Shown here piece by piece: positions 42,451 to 50,614 of a stretch of DNA of 64,000 bases (its first letter is position 1; each line of letters opens with the position of its first letter). A program made the position numbers and the translations under genes. The notes below the pieces were generated by a model, which ran no database searches, was not told where the DNA came from, and saw nothing but the letters and a program-made list of their open reading frames with translations. Origin of the DNA: Gallaecimonas sp. GXIMD4217 (GTDB lineage: Bacteria; Pseudomonadota; Gammaproteobacteria; Enterobacterales; Gallaecimonadaceae); assembly GCF_038087665.1 (NCBI RefSeq), contig NZ_CP149925.1, forward strand, positions 2,666,870 to 2,730,869, in the 5' to 3' direction.

Positions 42451-43230
42451 CTAGAGCACGCCCAGGGCCCTGAGGGCGGCCTGGCCCAGCTCAATGCGCT
42501 TGGACGCCAGGCTGGCGTCCGCCATGTCGACGTTGAGGGCGAAGCTGTAGACGCGGCCCTCCTTCTCCACCCAGCCGACCCACCAGCCCAGCCATTTGCT
42601 GTCCTTGCCCGGCCCCATGCCGGTCTTGCCATAGAGGCGCCAGCCGTCGCCCTGTTCCAACAGCAGGATGTCACGTACCTGGGCCTGGGCCTTGGCCGGG
42701 AAGGGCAGCTTGCCCAATGCCAGCTTGGCCAGGTAGTCCACCTGCTCCCGGGCGCTGATCGCCAGGGGGCCGTCCAGCCAGAAGCGGTTCACCTTGTCGC
42801 CTACGTCCTGGTTGCCATAGCCCAGCCGCCTGACGTTCTCGGCCATACGCTCGAGGCCGATGCGTTCGGCCAGCACCTGGTAGAGGGCCACGTTGGAGAC
42901 CTTGATGGCCTGGCGCAGATCCATGTCCCGGGCCCAGGCCTGGCGCCACACCGGCCGGCCGTCGTAGGGGATGACTTCGGATACGTCCTGGACCGCGCCC
43001 ACCGACAAGCCGATCAGGCTGTTGACCACCTTGAAGGTGGAGGCCGGCACGAAGCGCCGCTCGGCCCTGGCCCGGTCGTGAACCTGGTAGCGCTCGGCGG
43101 CCACATCATGGAGCACAAAGGTGCCCTTCACTTCGGCGAAAACGGCCGCCAGTTCTTCATTTTCCTGCCATTGGCTCCCCTGCCCCGGCAGCGCCGCCAG
43201 CATCAACAGCATCATTGCAAATACGCGCAT
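42451..43230 (-). CDS. Class D (OXA-type) beta-lactamase
   Basis: This 259-residue serine beta-lactamase starts at ATG 43230 behind GGGGA and has a signal peptide (MRVFAMMLLMLAALPG). All class D motifs are present: S64-T-F-K67 (the active serine and the lysine usually carboxylated), S112-N-V, Y138-G-N, and K202-T-G, with WWVGWVE in the C-terminal part and FWLDGPLAIS in the middle, as in OXA enzymes. It should hydrolyse beta-lactams in the periplasm. There is no integron, IS or transposon next to it, so it looks resident in the chromosome. Its spectrum cannot be judged from sequence. Confidence 0.93.
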   Translation of the reverse strand: MRVFAMMLLMLAALPGQGSQWQENEELAAVFAEVKGTFVLHDVAAERYQVHDRARAERRFVPASTFKVVNSLIGLSVGAVQDVSEVIPYDGRPVWRQAWARDMDLRQAIKVSNVALYQVLAERIGLERMAENVRRLGYGNQDVGDKVNRFWLDGPLAISAREQVDYLAKLALGKLPFPAKAQAQVRDILLLEQGDGWRLYGKTGMGPGKDSKWLGWWVGWVEKEGRVYSFALNVDMADASLASKRIELGQAALRALGVL

Positions 43231-43379
43231 GATCATTCCCCATGGTTCTCTCGCGGCGGCCAGCATCGCCCATTGGCAGGCCCAGGGCAAGGGCGTTCAC
43301 CTTCGCCTTGCCTGCTGCTATGCTGATGATCTCAATGGATTTTCAGCCGCCCTTTCGGGCCAACAAAGGAACTGACCAT

Positions 43380-43721
43380 ATGAATACCGTGGTAGAAACA
43401 GCGCCCCGCCCCGTCTCCATCACCGTCATCTGCATCTTCGGTTTTATCGGTGCGCTGTTCACCCTGCCGTTGCTGTTCTCGTCCATTCCCGGGCAGATCG
43501 GCGCCTGGTATCCCCCCTACCTGGCCTTCTCGACCCTGATCGGCCTGGCCTGCATGCTCGGCCTGTGGCTGATGAAGAAGTGGGCCGCCTATGCCTACAC
43601 CCTCATGGTCGTCGTCAACCAGGTGGTGATGCTGGCCATGGGCGTGTGGAACATCCTGGCGCTGCTGATCCCCGCCGTGATCATCTTCTTCGCCCTCAAG
43701 CACGCCCCCAGGATGAGCTGA
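43380..43721 (+). CDS. Small four-helix membrane protein
   Basis: This 113-residue protein starts at ATG 43380 behind AAAGGA. Four hydrophobic segments (about 12-32, 42-64, 68-86, 90-106) with short loops containing PxxY and KKW fill almost all of it. No family recognised. It is divergent from the beta-lactamase and lies 26 bases before a VOC gene. Confidence 0.7.
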   Translation: MNTVVETAPRPVSITVICIFGFIGALFTLPLLFSSIPGQIGAWYPPYLAFSTLIGLACMLGLWLMKKWAAYAYTLMVVVNQVVMLAMGVWNILALLIPAVIIFFALKHAPRMS

Positions 43722-43747
43722 GGGCCCGAAAAGGATTAGGAGCCGCC

Positions 43748-44167
43748 ATGTTCAAGATCCGCCACATCGACCATCTGGTGCTGCGGGTATCCGACCTCCA
43801 GGCCATGCTGGATTTCTACACGGATGTGCTGGGCTGCCGGCTGGAGCGCACCGTCGAGGAAATCGGCCTGTACCAGCTGCGGGCCGGCCGTTCGCTGATC
43901 GATCTGGTCACGGTCGACGGCAAGCTGGGCCAGGCCGGCGGCGCCGCCCCGGGGCCACAGGGACGCAACCTGGATCACCTCTGCCTGCGTATCGAGCCCT
44001 TCGACGGCGAGGCCATACTCGCCCATCTCGAAGGCCACGGCTGTGAACCCGGCCGGATCGAGTCCCGCTACGGCGCCGAGGGCGAAGGCCCCTCCCTCTA
44101 TGTCAGCGATCCCGAGGGCAATGTGGTGGAGCTGAAAGGGCCGCCCCGGGAAAACGGCAACGGCTGA
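43748..44167 (+). CDS. VOC (glyoxalase/bleomycin resistance) family protein
   Basis: This 139-residue protein starts at ATG 43748 behind AGGAG. Two beta-alpha-beta-beta-beta modules are seen: IRHIDHLVLRVSDLQAMLDFYTDVLG at the N-terminus and RNLDHLCLRIEPF in the second half, ending in SDPEGNVVELKGPP. The His at residues 8 and near 78, and the Glu near 132, fit the metal-binding triad of the fold. The substrate is unknown. Confidence 0.88.
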   Translation: MFKIRHIDHLVLRVSDLQAMLDFYTDVLGCRLERTVEEIGLYQLRAGRSLIDLVTVDGKLGQAGGAAPGPQGRNLDHLCLRIEPFDGEAILAHLEGHGCEPGRIESRYGAEGEGPSLYVSDPEGNVVELKGPPRENGNG

Positions 44168-44305
44168 TGGCGCCACAGGTACGGCTTGGCGACGCCGGCC
44201 GCATCTGGTAGCGTGCTGATGGATAAGCACTTATTGACAACTGCATGGATGCAGTCCGGCCGGTCCCGGCCCGGGTCGCTTCCTGCCCCATTTCAGGAGA
44301 AGACA

Positions 44306-44743
44306 ATGAAGTCCGTACTTTCCGCCCTGGCCATCACCCTGGCCCTGACCAGCGCCGCCCAGGCCCGCGACACCATCGGCAACTACGACCTCAAGGAAAC
44401 CATGGCCCTGGAGCAGACCCGGACCGCCCTGGGCGAAGACGTCGCCTTCTACTTCGGCGACCAGTCCTACGGCAAGGTCGCCAAGGACTTCGGCGAGTAC
44501 CGCACCAACAAGAAGACCAACGCCTTCAACAAATCCGACAAGGAAGCCTGCCAGTGGGTGTTCCTGTCGGCCATGAAATCCCTCAAGGACCGCGCCATCG
44601 CCGAAGGCGGCAACGCCGTGGTGGAGATCAAGTCCAACTACAGGAACAACCTCACCAAAAGCAGCGAAACCTTCCAATGCGGCGCCGGCACCTTTGTCGC
44701 CGGTGTGGCCCTGGTAGGCAAGGTCGTCAAGCTCGACAAATAA
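44306..44743 (+). CDS. Small periplasmic protein (family often mislabelled excinuclease subunit)
   Basis: This 145-residue protein starts at ATG 44306 behind AGGAGA and has a signal peptide cleaved after AAQA. The mature part has FYFGDQSYGKVAKDFGEY, KSDKEACQWVFLSAMKSLKDRA, GGNAVVEIKSNYRNN and a final CGAGTFVAGVALVGKVVKL. This resembles a family in Pseudomonas and relatives wrongly called excinuclease ATPase subunit; nothing here is DNA-repair-like. The two cysteines may form a disulfide. A REP-like hairpin follows 13 bases after the stop. Confidence 0.75.
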   Translation: MKSVLSALAITLALTSAAQARDTIGNYDLKETMALEQTRTALGEDVAFYFGDQSYGKVAKDFGEYRTNKKTNAFNKSDKEACQWVFLSAMKSLKDRAIAEGGNAVVEIKSNYRNNLTKSSETFQCGAGTFVAGVALVGKVVKLDK

Positions 44744-44756
44744 GACATGGCGATAC

Positions 44757-44787
44757 GGCGCAATACGCTTCGGCTATTGCGCCCTGC
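44757..44787 (-). repeat. REP-like hairpin unit A
   Basis: Stem GGCGCAATA/TATTGCGCC around CGCTTCGGC; on the minus strand it starts GCAGGGCGCAATAGCC, close to the GTAG-headed palindromes used by RAYT-associated REPs. Same stem as unit C. Confidence 0.7.
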
Positions 44788-44831
44788 TCTGATTGCCCCC
44801 AGCCTACGAGCACCACAAGTATTGGAATAAC

Positions 44832-45305
44832 ATGATAAAGATCGAAAAGTTGTCGGAAGCACATGTTGCAGCCGTCAGGAAAATCCAGCTGGCGGATGAA
44901 CAGGTCAAGTTTGCCGGCACGGCAGCGGATTTCCTGGCGGATGGCAGCAACACAACCCACCTGCATGTGATTAGCGAAAATGAGGCCGTGGTGGGCTTTT
45001 TCAAGCTGGATCTGGCGTATGCCTTAAACTACGACTTTTGCCCTGGTTCTGGCATTGGCCTAAGGGCCTTTGCGATAGACAAGAGCCTGCAGGGAAAAGG
45101 CCTGGGTACCCGGGCCGTAAAGGCCTTGTTCCCTTACCTTAAAGAACACTATGGCGCCTTCGGCTCGATATACCTGACCGTAAACTGCAAGAACCCTGGC
45201 GCACAGGCATGCTACCTGAAGGGTGGTTTTCAGGATACCGGTGAAAAGTACCTTGGCGGAGCCGCCGGCCCGCAATATATCATGCGGGGAAAAATCGCAG
45301 GATAA
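44832..45305 (+). CDS. GNAT family N-acetyltransferase
   Basis: This 157-residue protein starts at ATG 44832. Motif A is seen as LRAFAIDKSLQGKGLGTRAVKALF (near residues 75-98), followed by IYLTVNCKNPGAQACYLKGGF, the usual C-terminal acetyltransferase block. The start lacks a strong Shine-Dalgarno. The substrate is unknown. It stands between two REP-like hairpins. Confidence 0.85.
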   Translation: MIKIEKLSEAHVAAVRKIQLADEQVKFAGTAADFLADGSNTTHLHVISENEAVVGFFKLDLAYALNYDFCPGSGIGLRAFAIDKSLQGKGLGTRAVKALFPYLKEHYGAFGSIYLTVNCKNPGAQACYLKGGFQDTGEKYLGGAAGPQYIMRGKIAG

Positions 45306-45364
45306 GGTACGCAGCCCACCCCATAAGCGACGGGCACCGGTGGCCATCACACGATTATTCATAT

Positions 45365-45393
45365 GTTGGGATTCGTACCTTATCCCAACCTAC
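45365..45393 (-). repeat. REP-like hairpin unit B
   Basis: Stem GTTGGGAT/ATCCCAAC around nine bases; on the minus strand it begins GTAGGTTGGGATAAGG, the GTAG head expected of REP units. Confidence 0.6.
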
Positions 45394-45434
45394 GGGCTTT
45401 TATTTTATCTCGGCCCCTTTATTGATTCCATTTG

Positions 45435-46097
45435 TTATTCTAAAGGTTTGATCTCAACGCCTGAATTAAAATCATATATTCTCACAAAATCATCAGAGAG
45501 AGCTTTCTCTAACATAACATCAGCGTCAGATCTTGAACTAATAACAACTTTATCCTTACTTTTAAAAGCTCCATTAGAGAACACTTTTATAACATAAACC
45601 TTGTCTTCTGATGAACCATTATGAAAATTGAGCCTAATTTGATTTTCCAATGATAGCATCATTACACTTGAGTCTTCATAACTACTAAAGACAGGCTCTT
45701 CCCGCCCTTGCCATGAGAACGGCTTCACTCCGTCCCCATAATAAACAAGTTTAAAATCAACAGTGGAAATGTTCTCTTTTGGTTTGCAGAATTTTTTTAT
45801 CGCCACGTTTGTGATGAGCTGTCGGTAATGTAGTCTGGATTCATCGACACCTTCTTTTATATGAAAATCACTGCCATTTAAATCTTGACAGATCGAGCCT
45901 CTGGCTATTTCAAGCTCATAAGTGTTATGGGTGGAAGGTAGAAGCTGGCTTATAGACAATGTAACACCGTTATTCTCTGAATAAAAAACGGTGTGTGATT
46001 GCCAACCATAGTGTCTACCATGAGCAGAGACCATACTAGATAAAAACATGAGCGGCAGCAATTTAAACATTACAGCAACACGCATGAAATTCACCAT
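45435..46097 (-). CDS. AT-rich putative periplasmic protein, possible immunity protein
   Basis: This 220-residue protein has a signal peptide (about residues 5-24, ending SMVSA) and then a mostly beta-strand chain with two cysteines. Codon use and composition are far poorer in GC than anything nearby, a sign of recent acquisition. The ATG at 46097 overlaps the stop of the broken gene upstream (TGATG). An alternative ATG is at 46085. Small, AT-rich and coupled to a possible toxin tail, it resembles an immunity gene, but no family is recognised. Confidence 0.55.
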   Translation of the reverse strand: MVNFMRVAVMFKLLPLMFLSSMVSAHGRHYGWQSHTVFYSENNGVTLSISQLLPSTHNTYELEIARGSICQDLNGSDFHIKEGVDESRLHYRQLITNVAIKKFCKPKENISTVDFKLVYYGDGVKPFSWQGREEPVFSSYEDSSVMMLSLENQIRLNFHNGSSEDKVYVIKVFSNGAFKSKDKVVISSRSDADVMLEKALSDDFVRIYDFNSGVEIKPLE

Positions 46098-46366
46098 CAG
46101 AGTTTACCTTTAATATCATTTTTCCAATCACGCTTAACAGCTGGCGAACTCCAATCCCACCTATTGATATTATTTAACTCCCACTGGTAGCTGTTAAACT
46201 CACCCATTGCCCCGCTCCCCCAAAGAATATTATCTCTAACATGAATTAGCCCGCGTAGGGCGCAATAGCCGGAGGCGTATTGCGCCGGATTTGATGGCCG
46301 CGCAGCGGCCAAGTCTGCCCCCTTATTAGAGCCAAAGAGAAAGGACCCCAAGGCCCCTCCCAGCAA
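46097..46366 (-). pseudogene. Remnant of a larger gene, C-terminal part
   Basis: The frame runs 89 codons to the coupled gene below. It opens only with TTG at 46366, and a stop lies four codons upstream, so there is no proper start. Its first half reads through a REP-like hairpin and a palindrome; the last 36 residues (FNSYQWELNNINRWDWSSPA, then VKRDWKNDIKGKL) look like a real, Trp-rich protein tail. A decayed toxin C-terminus paired with the gene below is possible; there is no motif to prove it. Confidence 0.45.
46255..46286 (+). repeat. REP-like hairpin unit C
   Basis: GTAGGGCGCAATAGCCGGAG with arm TATTGCGCC closing the stem; same stem sequence as unit A, opposite orientation. Confidence 0.7.
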
Positions 46367-46389
46367 ATCCAGCCGTCACGCCACGACCA

Positions 46390-47505
46390 TCAAAGGTCGC
46401 CCCCTTCCAGCCAACCCTTGACCTGCTCCACCTGGGCCCGCTCCGCCTCGGTACCTTCGGCCTTGTCCAGGTAGACGTCGGGAATGACGCCGGCCAGATC
46501 CACCGGCTGCTCCGGCAGGCGCAGGCTGCGGGAGGTGGCATAGAAGAGCTCCAGCTGGCCCGACGGCAGCAGGTGCGGCCTGAGGTTGGAATAGTCCAGG
46601 GCGCCGTAGCTGCGCTGGCCAACCAGCTTGACGCTGAAGCTCTGGCGCACCGCCAGCAGGAACTGCTCGCAGGAGCTGCCGCAGCGGCGGCTCACCAGCA
46701 CCGCCACCCTGGACGGGCGCCTGGGCTCCGGCTTGTCGACCCGCTCGAAGCTGACGGTCTCGGCCTCGGTCCGGACATAGCTGCCGCTGGGCTGCTCCTG
46801 CATGGCGGCGACTATCTTGTCCGTCCATGCCTTGCACTCGGCATTGCCGGGGTCGAAACGATCGCAGATCTCGGCCTGGGCCTTGAGGTTGGCGGGGGTG
46901 ACCAGCCACTCCACGTCCACTTCCCGCCAGCCTTGCCCCATCAGCCAGGGCAGCAGGGCTGCATAGGTGCTGTCGGAGCCGCCGCCGTTGTGGCGTACGT
47001 CCAGGATCCAGTTGGGGCGGCTCGCCAGGGCCTCGTGGTTGTCCGCCAGCAGCTTCTCCAGGGGTTCGCGGTAGCTGGGGCCGAAGCTGGGCACGGTCAA
47101 CAGCGCCGTCTTGCCGGAGAGCAGCTCCAGGCTGGGCCGCCCGGGATCCCGGGCCGGCTCGGCCTTGGTGTCGGCCCGGCTGTTGGTGCTGTTGCCGGCA
47201 TGCAGCTCTGGCTGCGCCACCACCTGAACCGACAGGTGACCGGGGCGCCAGGCCTTGAGGTACTGGCGGACGATGGGCCGGCACTGCTCGGCGGAGTCGG
47301 CCTTGGCCGCCTCGGCAACGGCCTTGTCCATGGCGGCCTGGAAATGGGCCTCGCCCTTTTGCTGCCAATGCAGGGGGGCGCCGGTATCGTTCTGTAGCAG
47401 GAAGTCGGGCAGAAATTGCAGATCCTGGACGCAGTCGTCAACGCCGTAGGCCAGGGCCTGGGGGCTGGCCAGCAGGCCAAGCAGGGCGAAGGTCTTGAGC
47501 TTCAT
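46390..47505 (-). CDS. S41 family peptidase, secreted
   Basis: This 371-residue protein has a signal peptide (MKLKTFALLGLLASPQALA) and a C-terminal S41 domain: ILDVRHNGGGSD, then LVSRRCGSSCEQFLLAVRQ with the catalytic Ser, and VGQRSYGALDYSN. No PDZ domain is seen, unlike Prc/CtpA. The two cysteines beside the active Ser may form a disulfide. It is a stand-alone gene; the substrate is unknown. Confidence 0.82.
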   Translation of the reverse strand: MKLKTFALLGLLASPQALAYGVDDCVQDLQFLPDFLLQNDTGAPLHWQQKGEAHFQAAMDKAVAEAAKADSAEQCRPIVRQYLKAWRPGHLSVQVVAQPELHAGNSTNSRADTKAEPARDPGRPSLELLSGKTALLTVPSFGPSYREPLEKLLADNHEALASRPNWILDVRHNGGGSDSTYAALLPWLMGQGWREVDVEWLVTPANLKAQAEICDRFDPGNAECKAWTDKIVAAMQEQPSGSYVRTEAETVSFERVDKPEPRRPSRVAVLVSRRCGSSCEQFLLAVRQSFSVKLVGQRSYGALDYSNLRPHLLPSGQLELFYATSRSLRLPEQPVDLAGVIPDVYLDKAEGTEAERAQVEQVKGWLEGGDL

Positions 47506-48057
47506 GACTCTTCCTTGAATTGTTTTTGTTATTAACAGGTTAAATAGGCGCTACTTTGGCACAGCCGCAGGGGGATTGGTAGATTAACAAAGGCTGATGC
47601 AAGGTCGTTCGGCTATCCGCATTGAAGGTCAGGAGTGGATGCGACTCCCAACTAATGGCCGCGCAGCGGCCAAACTAGCCCGTTGAGAGTGCCGAGCTGT
47701 AACAAGCGCAAGCTGAGCCGAGGCTGGGAAGCCGAGGAAATGGCTGCCGCGCCGAGAGCGCGTCAGCCATGGTCAGCGGTAAGCGAGTGAAAGCGAGGGG
47801 AGCCGCAGGCCACTTGAGTCGGGCCGCCCTTCTTTGGTGACTTTCTTGGGCGAGCAAGAAAGTCACGCCTCCGCAGGGAACCTCGAAGGAAGCAACACAT
47901 TGATTAATAAGGACAAGAAACAACACCGCTAAAAAGTGTTACCCATGTCCCTGAACCAAGGCGTTACCCATGCGCGTGGACTGGGTCGTACCTCATTCCA
48001 AAAAATGAGGAAAGGGACCTCAAGGCCCCTTCAAGCAATACAGCCACCACCCAGTGA
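47506..48057. other. Gene-free stretch with repeat-like and IS-relic sequence
   Basis: No gene seen in 552 bases. It holds GGCCGCGCAGCGGCCAA (also at 46294-46312), a 12-base perfect stem at 47837-47866, and two GTTACCCATG repeats (47938-47947 and 47963-47972) like the multiple terminal repeats of some insertion sequences. Frames here, such as a minus-strand one over the long stem, are not coding-like. Confidence 0.5.
47837..47866. repeat. Long hairpin, 12-base perfect stem
   Basis: GTGACTTTCTTG and CAAGAAAGTCAC pair perfectly around GGCGAG. No coding role is seen. Confidence 0.65.
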
Positions 48058-49131
48058 CTAGAAAAACTCGTACCTGACCCTTCTCGCCATATTGCACAGC
48101 AGCTCGTAGGAAATGGTATCCGAGCACTGGGCCACGGTTTCCACCGGCACCTTCGGCCCCCACAGCTCCACGTCGTCGCCGACCCTGTCCAGGGCGCCCG
48201 GGCCCAGATCGACGGTGAGCATGTCCATGGACACCCTGCCCACCAGGGGCACCTGGCGGCCGTTAAGCCACACCGGCGTGCCCATGCGGGCATGGCGGGG
48301 GTAGCCGTCGCCATAGCCGATGGCCACCACGCCTATGGAGGTGTCGCGCTCGGCGCGCCAGGCGGCGCCGTAGCCGACGCTGTCGCCGGCCTTGATAGGC
48401 TTGACGGCGATCAGCGACGACATCAGGTGCATGGCGGGCTTCAGGCCGTGGTCGCCGCGCAGCTGGCCGACCATGGGGCTGGCGCCATAGAGGATCAGCC
48501 CGGGCCGCACCCAGTCGTAATGGCTCTGGGGGAAGCTGAGGATGGCCGCCGAGTTGGCCATGGACACAGGCCCGGCCCAGCCTTCGGCCAGGGGTGCAAA
48601 AACGCCCTGCTGGACGGCATTGAGGGGATGCTCGGGCTCGTCGGCGCAGGCGTAGTGGCTGAGCAGGCCGATGGGCTTCTGGACCTTGTCCATGGCCGCC
48701 AGCTCGCCATGGAAGGCGTCCAGTTCGCCCGGCGCTATGCCGATGCGGTGCATGCCGGTGTCGACCTTGACCCACACCTTGAGCGGCGCCGGCAGCTCGG
48801 CGGCCTTGAGCATGGCCAGCTGCTCCTGGGTGTGCAGCACCGCCTCTATGCCCTCCCTGGCCATCACCGGCAGGTCGGCCACCTCGAAACAGCCCTCCAG
48901 CATGACGATGGGCTGGTCGATACCGGCCCCACGCAGGGCCAGGGCCTCTTCCAGGCGGGCCACCGCCAGGGCGTCGGCGCCGTCCAGGTACTGGGCCACC
49001 GCCACCTGGTCGTGGCCGTAGCCGTTGGCCTTGAGCACCGCCATGACGCGGGAATGGGGGGCCAGCTGCCGCACCCGGGCCAGGTTGTGGCGCAGGGCGG
49101 CGCTGTCGATGCGGGCTGTGGCTACTTTCAT
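48058..49131 (-). CDS. alr: Alanine racemase
   Basis: This 357-residue PLP enzyme makes D-alanine for peptidoglycan. The PLP lysine is K34 (AVLKANGYGH) in the TIM barrel; the C-terminal beta domain contains the catalytic tyrosine region GDSVGYGAAW and the closing VGRVSMDMLTVDL. The length matches E. coli Alr (359). It lies six bases after dnaB in the same direction, as in E. coli, and is probably co-transcribed with it. Confidence 0.97.
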   Translation of the reverse strand: MKVATARIDSAALRHNLARVRQLAPHSRVMAVLKANGYGHDQVAVAQYLDGADALAVARLEEALALRGAGIDQPIVMLEGCFEVADLPVMAREGIEAVLHTQEQLAMLKAAELPAPLKVWVKVDTGMHRIGIAPGELDAFHGELAAMDKVQKPIGLLSHYACADEPEHPLNAVQQGVFAPLAEGWAGPVSMANSAAILSFPQSHYDWVRPGLILYGASPMVGQLRGDHGLKPAMHLMSSLIAVKPIKAGDSVGYGAAWRAERDTSIGVVAIGYGDGYPRHARMGTPVWLNGRQVPLVGRVSMDMLTVDLGPGALDRVGDDVELWGPKVPVETVAQCSDTISYELLCNMARRVRYEFF

Positions 49132-49137
49132 ACTGCC

Positions 49138-50538
49138 TTAGTAGTCGTCGTCGATGGCCGGGCCGGCATAGTTGTCGAAACGGGAGAAGTGGCCCTGGAA
49201 GGTCAGGCGCACCCGGCCGATGGGGCCGTTACGCTGCTTGCCGATGATGATCTCGGCGGTGCCCTTGTCGGCGCTGTCGTCGTGGTAGACCTCGTCCCGG
49301 TAGATGAACATGATGAGGTCGGCGTCCTGCTCGATGGAGCCGGATTCACGGAGATCCGAGTTGACCGGGCGCTTGTCGGCCCGCTGTTCCAGGGAGCGGT
49401 TGAGCTGGGACAGGGCGATGACCGGGCACTCCAGCTCCTTGGCCAGGGCCTTGAGGGAGCGGGAGATCTCGGCGATCTCCAGGGTCCGGTTGTCCTGCAT
49501 GCCGGGCACCGTCATCAGCTGCAGGTAGTCCACCATGATCATGGAAACGCCGCCGTGCTCGCGGGCGATACGCCGGGCCCGGGAGCGCACTTCGGTGGGG
49601 GTCAGGCCGGAGGAGTCGTCCACGTACATCTTGCCCTTCTCCAGCAGCAGGCCCATGGTGGAGCTGAGCCTGGCCCAGTCCTCGTCGTCCAGCTGGCCGG
49701 TACGGATCTTGGTCTGGTCGATGCGGCCCAAAGAGGCCAGCATACGCATCATGATCTGCTCCGAGGGCATCTCCAGGCTGTAGATCAGCACCGGCTTGTC
49801 CTGGGTCATGGCCGCGTATTCGGCCAGGTTCATGGCGAAGGTGGTCTTACCCATGGAGGGGCGGGCGGCGACGATGATCAAATCCGAGTTCTGCAGGCCG
49901 GCGGTCATCTTGTCGAGGTCGTGGTAGCCGGTGGAGACGCCGGTGACACCGTCGTGGGGCTGGCCGTAGAGCTTTTCGATGCGGTCGACGGTCTTTTCCA
50001 GGATGCTCTTGAGCGCCTGGGGGCCCTCGGAGGCGTTGGAGCGGGACTCGGCAATCTTGAACACCTTGCTCTCGGCCATGTCCAGCAGCTCTTCGGTGCT
50101 GCGGCCCTGGGGATCGAAGCCGGACTCGGCTATCTCGTTGGCCACGGCGATCATCTCGCGGGTCACCGCCCGTTCGCGGACGATCTCGGCATAGGCGTGG
50201 ATGTTGGCGGCGCTGGGGGTGTTGCGGGCTATCTCACCCAGGTAGGCGAAGCCGCCGGCGTCGTCCAGCAGCTGCTCCCGCTCCAGGTGCTCGGAGACGG
50301 TGATCAGGTCCAGCGGCTTGCTCTCGGAAACCAGCTGGGCCATGGCGCGGTAGATCAGCTTGTGGGCGCGGGAATAGAAATCCTGCTCCACCACCTTTTC
50401 GGCGACCCTGTCCCAGGCCTCGTTGTCCAGCAGCAAGCCGCCAAGCACGCTCTGCTCGGCTTCCAGGGAATGGGGCGGTACCTTGAGTGCCTCCACCTTG
50501 CGGTCGGCGTCCTTGGAATACTTGTGCTTCTCAGCCAT
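49138..50538 (-). CDS. dnaB: Replicative DNA helicase DnaB
   Basis: This 466-residue hexameric helicase unwinds DNA ahead of the replication fork. The N-terminal primase-interaction domain (SLEAEQSVLGGLLLDNEAWD) is followed by a RecA-like domain with Walker A ARPSMGKTTFAMN, Walker B MIMVDYLQLM and ALSQLNRSLEQR. Full length, no intein. It is followed by alr, and divergent from pldA, with only a short gap. Confidence 0.98.
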   Translation of the reverse strand: MAEKHKYSKDADRKVEALKVPPHSLEAEQSVLGGLLLDNEAWDRVAEKVVEQDFYSRAHKLIYRAMAQLVSESKPLDLITVSEHLEREQLLDDAGGFAYLGEIARNTPSAANIHAYAEIVRERAVTREMIAVANEIAESGFDPQGRSTEELLDMAESKVFKIAESRSNASEGPQALKSILEKTVDRIEKLYGQPHDGVTGVSTGYHDLDKMTAGLQNSDLIIVAARPSMGKTTFAMNLAEYAAMTQDKPVLIYSLEMPSEQIMMRMLASLGRIDQTKIRTGQLDDEDWARLSSTMGLLLEKGKMYVDDSSGLTPTEVRSRARRIAREHGGVSMIMVDYLQLMTVPGMQDNRTLEIAEISRSLKALAKELECPVIALSQLNRSLEQRADKRPVNSDLRESGSIEQDADLIMFIYRDEVYHDDSADKGTAEIIIGKQRNGPIGRVRLTFQGHFSRFDNYAGPAIDDDY

Positions 50539-50614
50539 GGCGTCATCATAGGGTCGGAAAGGGGCCCCTATTATGGGGGCAAACGCATTGAAGCTAAAGA
50601 ATCACAACAACGCC

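Noticed and set aside
47675-47926. Minus-strand frame of 83 codons in the gene-free stretch
   Set aside because: It runs through the 12-base hairpin and repeat-like sequence; composition and lack of a ribosome-binding site argue against a gene.
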